Assembly: GCA_002728915.1 (NCBI GenBank)
Contig: PBWE01000004.1
Span: forward strand, 61,616 to 72,678
Source of the DNA: Micrococcales bacterium
GTDB lineage: Bacteria; Actinomycetota; Actinomycetes; S36-B12
DNA: 11,063 nucleotides
Direction of reading: 5' to 3'
In this document: in pieces, positions 5,614-11,063 of the stretch
How the letters are laid out: each line of letters starts with the position of its first letter
How positions within the stretch are numbered: position 1 is the stretch's first letter
The notes under the pieces: model-generated
The model's database searches: none
Told to the model about the DNA's origin: nothing
What the model saw: the letters and a program-made list of their open reading frames with translations, nothing else
Translations under genes and position numbers: made by a program

Positions 5614-6841
5614 GTCGATCGACGTCGCGAATAGCAGAGAGCGAAAGCGTCACCATAAGCGTGACAACGAGCACTGCCGCGAGAACCGGATAGACGGCTC
5701 GGACTCCCCATTGCTCTGACGCAGCCCCGGTTGCCAGCATCACCATTGGTGGAAAGACGTAGAAGGCCGTCAATTGGATGCTGAACACGCGCCCTTGTTC
5801 GTGGGCGGGAATGCGTGCTTGCACCAGTGTGTTGAGCAGAGGCTCCATCGGTCCCCAACTGAGGCCGAGAACAAGGCCGAAGACCACCAGCAGGGGGAGT
5901 GGGGGCAGGAACGACATCGGAATCACGCTTATTGCCGTCCCGATCAAGGCGGCACGAATGATCTGGTAGGGCGTCCATCTCTTGCTCAGCCACCCATAGG
6001 ACAGGGCACCGACAACGCTCCCGCCAGCCAGACCTGCGATAACCAATCCCAGGCCTTTCGGCTGACCGAGGCTTTCGAAGTAGACCGGAAGGATCACGCT
6101 TTCCGTTGGCAGATAGACCCCGGCGAGGACCATGAGCGCGATGGTCAGCGTGCGTAGGGCCTTGTCGCTCCACAGCGCAACGAGTCCGCGGGTGAGTCCC
6201 ACCGCACCGGTGTCGGAGCCAGCGAGGATGCGGGACTCCTGGCCCGCGTCACCCACGCGCATCGCCCAGATGCATGCCGCGGCGATGACGAAGAGGCCAC
6301 CGGGAATCCACATGGCTTGTTCGGCTCCCATCGTTGCGATGAGGCCAGCACCGACGAGGGGCCCCACTGTCCAGCCCACCGCGAAGAGCGCTTCGTGCAC
6401 TCCGTTCAGCGCTTCCAACCGGACGCCACCGGCCCGAGCAGCATCGACGATGAGCGATTTGCGAGCGGTGTAGCCGGCAGGATCGAGACTTGCTCCGACG
6501 ATCGCCAGGACCAGGATCCAGGCGAGATCGAGACCGACAAGCCAGCCGACCACGGGAAAGGCAAACACGGACACGGCCGACGCGATGTCCGAGAGCACGC
6601 TGATCGACTTTCGGCCGACGCGATCGATGGCCACACCGACAGCCGGGACGACGATGATGGCTGGAATGGTGGAGAGGGCGGCGACGAGCCCAGCTGCCGC
6701 CGCCGATTCTGTTTCCTCAAGCACCAGCCACGGGATGATGATCATTACCGCGCCGTTTCCCACTCCGGACACAAGGTTGGCCATCTGAAGGAGAACCACG
6801 GGCGTCCGGCTGTTGTGCACGCTGGATAGTGTCGCGCCCAT
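5600..6841 (-). CDS. Major facilitator superfamily transporter
   Basis: A 413-residue integral membrane protein from the chosen ATG at 6841, with hydrophobic segments spaced as expected for 12 helices. The loop between helices 2 and 3 carries the MFS motif A ([11 protein letters not shown], residues 69-79). The first helix ([26 protein letters not shown]) resembles drug and siderophore exporters of the EntS-like MFS group. The substrate cannot be read from sequence. The frame stays open upstream to 7063, but that part is antisense to rph and does not resemble an MFS N-terminus. Alternative starts are GTG 6820 and ATG 6784; none has a Shine-Dalgarno site. The ATG at 6841 overlaps the rph ATG on the other strand (shared CATG), and the 3' end overlaps murI. 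It occupies the place of Rv1339 in M. tuberculosis. Confidence 0.9.
   Translation of the reverse strand: MGATLSSVHNSRTPVVLLQMANLVSGVGNGAVMIIIPWLVLEETESAAAAGLVAALSTIPAIIVVPAVGVAIDRVGRKSISVLSDIASAVSVFAFPVVGWLVGLDLAWILVLAIVGASLDPAGYTARKSLIVDAARAGGVRLEALNGVHEALFAVGWTVGPLVGAGLIATMGAEQAMWIPGGLFVIAAACIWAMRVGDAGQESRILAGSDTGAVGLTRGLVALWSDKALRTLTIALMVLAGVYLPTESVILPVYFESLGQPKGLGLVIAGLAGGSVVGALSYGWLSKRWTPYQIIRAALIGTAISVIPMSFLPPLPLLVVFGLVLGLSWGPMEPLLNTLVQARIPAHEQGRVFSIQLTAFYVFPPMVMLATGAASEQWGVRAVYPVLAAVLVVTLMVTLSLSAIRDVDRPIEN
6825..6830 (+). promoter_or_regulatory. Possible -10 box (GATAGT) of rph
   Basis: GATAGT ends nine bases before the rph ATG, the same spacing as the putative murI box, and would give a nearly leaderless rph-rdgB message. 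Its complement, ACTATC, also lies just upstream of a GTG at 6820 that is a possible MFS start, so the two divergent genes may share overlapping promoter elements. No -35 match is evident. Confidence 0.3.
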
Positions 6842-7559
6842 GAGCAGATCCGATGGACGCACCTCAGACCAACTTCGACCCGTCTCCTTCGAGCGGCATT
6901 GGTCGGAGCACGCCGAGGGATCCACCCTGGTGTCTTTCGGAAAGACGAAGGTGCTGTGCACCGCGTCCTTCACTCCCGGCGTCCCACGTTGGCTGAAGGA
7001 CTCGGGAACCGGGTGGGTCACTGCCGAATACGCGATGTTGCCGCGGGCGACCACCACGCGCAATCAGCGTGAATCGGTCAAGGGCAAACTCGGAGGCCGG
7101 ACTCAGGAAATCTCCCGGCTGATCGGTCGCAGTTTGCGTGCGGTAGTAGACATGTCGGTGCTCGGTGAAAACTCCATCGTTATCGACTGTGATGTTCTGC
7201 AGGCCGACGGTGGAACGAGAACAGCGGCCATCACGGGCTCTTACGTCGCACTCGTCGATGCCTTGTCCTGGGCAAGAAGCGAGGGGCATATTTCCACCGA
7301 TCCTCTAATCGACTCGGTGGCCGCCGTGAGCGTGGGCATCATCGATGGTGAACCCAGACTGGACCTGCACTACGACGACGACGTTCGTGCCGAGACTGAC
7401 ATGAACGTCGTGATGACGGGTACAGGGAACTTCGTCGAGGTGCAGGGGACTGCCGAGGGTGAGCCTTTCGACCGCGGACTGTTGGACGAGTTGTTGAATC
7501 TTGCCGCCGATGGCATCGCCGACCTGACGCGTCAGCAGAAGGCGTCGCTGTCGGCATGA
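6840..7559 (+). CDS. rph: Ribonuclease PH
   Basis: A 239-residue phosphorolytic 3'-to-5' exoribonuclease that trims tRNA 3' ends. Family signatures are all present: DGR near the start, [11 protein letters not shown], the [15 protein letters not shown] block with phosphate-binding Arg87, [18 protein letters not shown] (Thr126, Arg127), and [16 protein letters not shown] with catalytic Asp181 and Asp187. It is highly similar in order and wording to mycobacterial RphA. The ATG at 6840 is preferred over one 27 bases upstream because it begins at the normal family N-terminus. No ribosome-binding site is seen. Its stop overlaps the rdgB start by four bases (ATGA), so the two are translationally coupled. 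Confidence 0.97.
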   Translation: MSRSDGRTSDQLRPVSFERHWSEHAEGSTLVSFGKTKVLCTASFTPGVPRWLKDSGTGWVTAEYAMLPRATTTRNQRESVKGKLGGRTQEISRLIGRSLRAVVDMSVLGENSIVIDCDVLQADGGTRTAAITGSYVALVDALSWARSEGHISTDPLIDSVAAVSVGIIDGEPRLDLHYDDDVRAETDMNVVMTGTGNFVEVQGTAEGEPFDRGLLDELLNLAADGIADLTRQQKASLSA

Positions 7560-8176
7560 CCCACCGCGTCGTGCTAGCGACTCGAAATCAGCACAAGGTC
7601 GCCGAGCTCAGGCGAATCCTGGCGTCGTCGGGCCTCGACGTCGACCTGGTGGGAACCGAGAGTTTCCCCGAATTACCCGATGTAGCCGAGACGGGCAGCA
7701 CATTCGCCGCAAACGCTCTCCTGAAGGCCAGAGATGTCGCCCAGCGCACTGGGCTGGTCGCCATTGCCGACGACTCAGGATTGTGTGTCGACGCCCTGAA
7801 CGGGATGCCGGGAATCCTCTCGGCTCGTTGGGCCGGATCACACGGGGACGATGCGGCGAACCTGGAGCTGCTCCTTGCCCAACTCGCCGACGTTCCGAGC
7901 AAGAGGCGAGGAGCGACCTTTCATTGCGCGGCAGCCGTGGCTACACCCGACGGTGACGAGCGGGTGGTCGAAGGCGTGCTCGAAGGAAGCTTGATAACCG
8001 AGCCTCGGGGCAGCAACGGCTTCGGATACGACCCGATCTTCACCCCACGCGGCTACGCACTCACCACCGCGGAGTTGACTCCGGAGGAGAAAGACGCCAT
8101 CAGTCACCGGGGACACGCCTTCCGCGCGCTTGTGCCGGTCCTGGGTCAACTACTCTCCGGGGTGACGACTTCCTAA
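7556..8176 (+). CDS. rdgB: RdgB/HAM1 non-canonical purine NTP pyrophosphatase
   Basis: A 206-residue house-cleaning enzyme that hydrolyses ITP, dITP and XTP to monophosphates, keeping deaminated purines out of nucleic acids. The N-terminal [10 protein letters not shown] gives the T-x-N-x-x-K nucleotide site (Thr9, Asn11, Lys14). [16 protein letters not shown] contains the metal-binding Asp72-Asp73 region. [11 protein letters not shown] and [10 protein letters not shown] are the two C-terminal signatures. Length is normal. It starts inside the rph stop codon (ATGA), the usual actinobacterial rph-rdgB operon. The 49 bases that follow hold a short tandem repeat but no clear terminator before the methyltransferase gene. 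Confidence 0.96.
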   Translation: MTHRVVLATRNQHKVAELRRILASSGLDVDLVGTESFPELPDVAETGSTFAANALLKARDVAQRTGLVAIADDSGLCVDALNGMPGILSARWAGSHGDDAANLELLLAQLADVPSKRRGATFHCAAAVATPDGDERVVEGVLEGSLITEPRGSNGFGYDPIFTPRGYALTTAELTPEEKDAISHRGHAFRALVPVLGQLLSGVTTS

Positions 8177-8180
8177 TGCT

Positions 8181-8212
8181 GACGTTTCTCGACACCGACG
8201 TTTTTTGACACC
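8181..8212. repeat. Two-copy 16-bp tandem repeat upstream of the methyltransferase gene
   Basis: GACGTTTCTCGACACC (8181-8196) is followed directly by GACGTTTTTTGACACC (8197-8212), identical at 14 of 16 positions. The repeat fills most of the 49-base gap between rdgB and the methyltransferase and ends at the ribosome-binding site. Possible explanations are paired operator sites or a slippage duplication. Confidence 0.6.
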
Positions 8213-8225
8213 GAAGGATCTAACG

Positions 8226-9113
8226 ATGGCCCAGGTCAGCGACCACTATGACGGCTCTGCTCCGTCGTATCACGAGCAGTACGACCCGGAGAAGATCTGG
8301 ACCAACGCCGAATATCCCGCGAATTACTTCCGGCTCAACAAGGTGATGAGGATCCTGAAGAGTCGCAACGTTGCGAGTGTGTACGAACTTGGCGCCGCAG
8401 AGGGAAGCCCGATCATCCGCATCGCCCAGGAACTCGGCGTGAATGTCCGCGCCAGCGATCTGTCCAGCGAGATGGTCCGCCTAGGCAAGGAGAACTTCCA
8501 GCGCAACGGTCTCGACCCTGATCTGCACACGCAAGTGGACATTAACGATCGGGATGCGGTCCGCGCCGAGGCCGATCGGGTGGGTCAATTCGATGCTGTC
8601 ATCGCGCTCGGGGTCATCCCGCACGTGGAAGACGATGCATGGTTCGTCGAGGCGATGTCGTTATTCCTCAAGCCCGGCGGAACACTCATTCTTCAGTTTC
8701 GCAACGCAATGTTCTCCATGTTTACGTTCAACCGCCTCACCAAGGAGTTCATCCTTGACGACCTGATGGCGCCAATCGGGCAGCAGTTCAAGGACCAGGT
8801 GGCTCACGACCTTGATCAGCGCCTCGCCGTGGACAAGCCCCCGAAGAGAGAGTGGGACAAGGACGCTCCGGCCTACGACGAGATCCTGGCTCGCTTCCAC
8901 AACCCGTTCGAACTCTCCGATGTTGTGGCCCAACAAGGCTTCGTCGATGTGTCCTTCACCTGGTACAACTTCCACCCGACGTACCCGATGATCGCGGGTG
9001 GTATCGATCCCACCGAGTACCGGCGACAGCAGATCGAGCTGGAAGACGACGAATCCTGGCGTGGCATGTTCTTGTGCTCGGCAGGAATGATCGTCGCTAC
9101 GAGAGCGGCCTGA
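8226..9113 (+). CDS. Class I SAM-dependent methyltransferase
   Basis: A 295-residue cytoplasmic protein with a Rossmann-type methyltransferase core. Motif I is VYELGAAEG (residues 52-60), with the acidic residue and glycine-rich turn that bind SAM. RASDLSSEMV (76-84) is the acidic end of strand 2, FDAVIALGVIPHV (122-134) is motif IV, and LKPGGTLILQ (148-157) is the post-motif region. After the core comes an extended helical segment (about 165-235) with a charged stretch (DKPPKREWDKD), then a C-terminal strand region. The acceptor substrate is unknown; the general look is of small-molecule or lipid methyltransferases. The ATG at 8226 is chosen because GAAGGA lies seven bases upstream. It follows rdgB by 49 bases and converges on the tRNA gene. 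Confidence 0.9.
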   Translation: MAQVSDHYDGSAPSYHEQYDPEKIWTNAEYPANYFRLNKVMRILKSRNVASVYELGAAEGSPIIRIAQELGVNVRASDLSSEMVRLGKENFQRNGLDPDLHTQVDINDRDAVRAEADRVGQFDAVIALGVIPHVEDDAWFVEAMSLFLKPGGTLILQFRNAMFSMFTFNRLTKEFILDDLMAPIGQQFKDQVAHDLDQRLAVDKPPKREWDKDAPAYDEILARFHNPFELSDVVAQQGFVDVSFTWYNFHPTYPMIAGGIDPTEYRRQQIELEDDESWRGMFLCSAGMIVATRAA

Positions 9114-9128
9114 GGGGCGCGTGCCTCG

Positions 9129-9209
9129 TGCGGAAGGCGGGAGTTGAACCCGCACGCCCGAGGGCACTGGTACCTAAAACCAGCGTGTCTGCCGTTCCAC
9201 CACTTCCGC
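9129..9209 (-). tRNA. tRNA-Leu (anticodon UAG)
   Basis: Read on the minus strand, the 81-base gene starts with the acceptor arm GCGGAAG, pairing with CTTCCGC at the 3' end before discriminator A. The anticodon stem CTGGT/ACCAG encloses the loop TTTAGGT, giving anticodon TAG, which reads CUA leucine codons. A long variable arm (class II tRNA, as required for Leu) and the T-arm GCGGG TTCAACT CCCGC are present. CCA is not encoded. TAGGCT (9226-9221) lies about a dozen bases upstream and may be the -10 box. Confidence 0.97.
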
Positions 9210-9268
9210 GTGGGAACGAAAGCCTAGGGCACCCGACGTGCGGCGAGAATCGACCGGCGGACGCTTAA

Positions 9269-9313
9269 TGCAAGTCTTTTGCAAGAACGTGGCCTTCGCC
9301 ATAAACTCTTGGT
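9269..9313 (+). promoter_or_regulatory. Leaderless promoter and possible operator of the metal transporter genes
   Basis: TTGCAA (9279-9284), 17 bases, then TAAACT (9302-9307) form a plausible sigma-70-type promoter. The ATG begins seven bases after the -10 box, so the mRNA would be leaderless, agreeing with the lack of a Shine-Dalgarno site. TGCAAG occurs twice (9269-9274 and 9280-9285), spaced 11 bases apart and overlapping the -35, a candidate site for a metal-responsive repressor. It does not match a Zur or MntR box I know. Confidence 0.55.
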
Positions 9314-10321
9314 ATGCGTCCTTTTCCCGTTGTCATCGCCAGCGTTTCCGCCGCCGCCCTCGTGCTGTCCGGGTGTGGAGGGTCCGACGACTCCGCGCCG
9401 GAGTCTGATGGCGACTCGATTCTCGTCGCCACCACCGTTTCCCCGATCACCTCGATCGTGTCTCGAGTGGGCGGCGACTGTGTCGATGTGCGGGGCATCG
9501 TGCCGGAGGGAACCAACTCGCACACCTTCGAACCTGCGCCGTCCGTTGCCGCTCTCTTGAGCGACGCGGATGTTGTGTTCATCAACGGTCTGAAGTTGGA
9601 AGATCCCACATTGGCCATGGCGGAGGCCAATATGGCCGACGGCGCCGAGTTGGTGGAGCTGGGAACGGTCGCCCTCCCCGAGGAGGATTACATCTTCGAC
9701 TTCTCCTTCCCCGAAGAGGATGGCAAGCCGAACCCGCATCTGTGGACCGACCCGACGTACGCCACCATCTACGCGGACATCGTTCGTGAGGTCCTCAGTG
9801 AGCGCGACCCCGAGTGCGCGGACCAGATGCAGGAGAACTTCGAGGCCTTCGCTGCGCAGGCTGAGGAACTCGCCGAGGCCGTCCGTCTGGACCAGCAAAC
9901 GGTTCCCGCCGGGGGCCTGAAGCTCGTGACCTACCACGACGCATACGCCTATTTCGCGGAGAACTTCGGTTGGCAGGTGGTCGGCGCAGTCCAGCCCAGC
10001 GACTTCGCCGATCCGACCCCGTCCGAAGTCGTCACCTTGATCGAGCAAATCCGTACCGAGGGAGTTCCGACGATCTTCGGGTCCGAGGTCTTTCCTTCGA
10101 ATGTGCTCGAAGAAGTCGGCAACGAAACCGGCGTGCGCTACGAGCAGTCGCTGCGCGATGACGATCTGCCTGGTGCTCCGGGCGAGGAGAACCATTCATG
10201 GCTCGGGTTGATGCAGTACAACTTCGCCACCATGATCGAGGGCCTCGGCGGTGACGCCTCGAACGTTCGGGCGGTTGACATCACGAGCCCGGTTCCGGAT
10301 AACGCGGACTATCCGCAGTGA
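9314..10321 (+). CDS. Metal (Zn/Mn) ABC transporter substrate-binding lipoprotein
   Basis: A 335-residue cluster A-I binding protein (ZnuA/TroA/PsaA family) that captures a divalent metal outside the membrane and delivers it to an ABC importer. The signal peptide ends in the lipobox LSGC with Cys21 to be lipidated. A Ser/Asp/Glu-rich linker (22-35) follows. Likely metal ligands are His70 (NSHTFEP), His142 (NPHLWTDP), His208 (YHDAYAYF) and an aspartate in the RDDDLPG loop (281-287). His at the third position is more typical of zinc than manganese proteins, where Glu is usual. No long His-rich loop is present; an acidic loop (residues 121-138) takes that place. The stop overlaps the ATPase start (GTGA), so the two are coupled. 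A permease gene probably follows beyond the right edge. Confidence 0.94.
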   Translation: MRPFPVVIASVSAAALVLSGCGGSDDSAPESDGDSILVATTVSPITSIVSRVGGDCVDVRGIVPEGTNSHTFEPAPSVAALLSDADVVFINGLKLEDPTLAMAEANMADGAELVELGTVALPEEDYIFDFSFPEEDGKPNPHLWTDPTYATIYADIVREVLSERDPECADQMQENFEAFAAQAEELAEAVRLDQQTVPAGGLKLVTYHDAYAYFAENFGWQVVGAVQPSDFADPTPSEVVTLIEQIRTEGVPTIFGSEVFPSNVLEEVGNETGVRYEQSLRDDDLPGAPGEENHSWLGLMQYNFATMIEGLGGDASNVRAVDITSPVPDNADYPQ

Positions 10322-11063
10322 CCGGCACCGGTGTCGGCCCCGAACTCATCAGGCTGATCGGAGTCGATGCTGGCTACAACCACCAGGCAGTCCTGCATGA
10401 CGTGAATATTCACGTCCATGAAGATCAATTCACTGGGATCGTCGGACCGTCTGGGTCGGGAAAGACCACCCTTCTGCGGCTGCTGCTCGGCATCATCCGG
10501 CCCTTGTCCGGCTCGATCGACCAGATCGAGAATCTTCGGACTGCTTACGTGCCCCAACTCGAGACAGTCAACTGGGATTTCCCGATCACCGTTCTTGAAT
10601 GCGTCCTGATGGCCGGACAGCCGGCCGACGGGCGGCGCTTCACCACGCCGTGGGGCAATGCTGGAGAGAAGGCGAGTGCCATGGAGGTGCTCGAGCGGTT
10701 GAACATCGCGCAGTTGGCCGACCGGCAGATTCGACAGCTGTCGGGTGGGCAGCAGCAGCGTATGTTCCTGGCGCGCGCCCTCTATCGCCGACCGCAACTG
10801 CTTTTACTCGACGAGCCCACCAGTGGCGTGGATGTGTCCACCCGGCATGACGTTCTTCATCTACTCGCAGACCTGCACGAGGACGGTGTGGCGATCGTCT
10901 TGACGACACATGACTTGAACGGGATGGCGGCTCACCTGCCGCACCTCATCTGCGTCAACCATCGGGTGATCGCCGATGGAACACCAGAGGACGTGATTCG
11001 CCCGGAGGTTCTGGAACAGACCTACGGAGCGCGCATGGAAGTTCTCGAGCATCTGGGTATGCG
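10318..11063 (+). CDS. Metal ABC transporter ATP-binding protein (3' end missing)
   Basis: Open from GTG 10318 to the right edge, 248 residues without a stop. It is the cytoplasmic ATPase powering the importer whose binding protein precedes it. The full ABC set is visible: Walker A GPSGSGKTT (43-51), Q-loop Gln80 in VPQ, signature LSGGQ (141-145), Walker B LLLLDEP (161-167) with Glu166, and His198 in the H-loop THD. The segment NWDFPITVLECVLM after the Q-loop is the form I associate with Mn/Fe-type metal ABC ATPases, while CVNHRVIADGTPE near the end is shared with ZnuC. GTG is chosen because the four-base overlap GTGA with the upstream stop is a standard coupling arrangement and gives a normal N-terminus. 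Nearly the whole protein is present. Confidence 0.95.
   Translation, partial: MTGTGVGPELIRLIGVDAGYNHQAVLHDVNIHVHEDQFTGIVGPSGSGKTTLLRLLLGIIRPLSGSIDQIENLRTAYVPQLETVNWDFPITVLECVLMAGQPADGRRFTTPWGNAGEKASAMEVLERLNIAQLADRQIRQLSGGQQQRMFLARALYRRPQLLLLDEPTSGVDVSTRHDVLHLLADLHEDGVAIVLTTHDLNGMAAHLPHLICVNHRVIADGTPEDVIRPEVLEQTYGARMEVLEHLGM

Noticed and set aside
6842..7063. Upstream extension of the MFS gene by 74 codons
   Set aside because: Entirely antisense to the conserved rph N-terminal half, not hydrophobic, and unlike any MFS N-terminus.
8201..8206. Run of six T after rdgB as an intrinsic terminator
   Set aside because: The preceding bases form no stable stem; the T-run is part of the tandem repeat.
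8205..8210. Perfect TTGACA -35 hexamer before the methyltransferase gene
   Set aside because: No -10 hexamer lies 16-19 bases downstream before the ATG; the start would fall inside the gene.
9224..10195. 323-codon open frame on the minus strand
   Set aside because: Shadow of the metal-binding lipoprotein gene; it also runs toward the tRNA gene and its product is Arg/Gly/Val-rich without recognisable features.
1..11063. CRISPR array, transposase, integrase, phage genes or attachment site at the tRNA-Leu
   Set aside because: No repeat-spacer pattern, no transposase or integrase motifs, and no duplicated tRNA 3' end within the window.

Overview
This window is high-GC chromosomal DNA from an actinobacterium, most likely an aquatic one. 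The evidence is the conserved actinobacterial gene order (clpS, DUF2017 gene, CysO-like gene, murI, rph, rdgB), the actinobacterial character of each of these proteins, and an actinorhodopsin-type light-driven proton pump. Several genes also have a -10-like box only a few bases before the start codon, the leaderless arrangement common in Actinobacteria. A Microbacteriaceae or other planktonic actinobacterial lineage fits, but that placement is inference.

Layout. 1-1706 (-): class V PLP-dependent aminotransferase/cysteine desulfurase-like gene, cut by the left edge. 1762-2661 (+): clpS and a DUF2017 gene, divergent from it. 2696-2732: strong hairpin between convergent genes. 2764-3591 (-): actinorhodopsin. 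3592-3873: structured intergenic region. 3874-4155 (+): MoaD/ThiS/CysO-like ubiquitin-fold protein without a terminal Gly-Gly. 4210-4286: two hairpins. 4315-4713 (-): small four-helix membrane protein with an internal repeat. 4819-5613 (+): murI. 5600-6841 (-): MFS transporter, overlapping murI at its 3' end and rph at its start codon. 6840-8176 (+): rph-rdgB, translationally coupled. 8226-9113 (+): SAM-dependent methyltransferase. 9129-9209 (-): tRNA-Leu(UAG). 9314-11063 (+): metal ABC transporter, binding lipoprotein then ATPase, cut by the right edge.

How it fits together. In Mycobacterium tuberculosis the corresponding stretch (Rv1331-Rv1341) reads clpS, DUF2017 gene, peptidase, mec, cysO, cysM, rhomboid-like gene, murI, Rv1339, rphA, rdgB. 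Here the frame of that cluster survives, but the peptidase-mec segment is replaced by the oppositely oriented rhodopsin. The cysM-rhomboid segment is replaced by a small membrane protein, and Rv1339 by an MFS transporter. The leftover CysO-like protein has lost its diglycine tail, which suggests that the CysO/CysM/Mec cysteine route was dismantled or its carrier repurposed.

The most interesting items are the rhodopsin (DTE proton-pump triad, green-tuned Leu, a glycine at the site that opens a carotenoid-antenna fenestration in xanthorhodopsin, and a long B-C loop), its position inside a housekeeping cluster, the tail-less CysO homologue, and several intergenic inverted or tandem repeats that may be regulatory.
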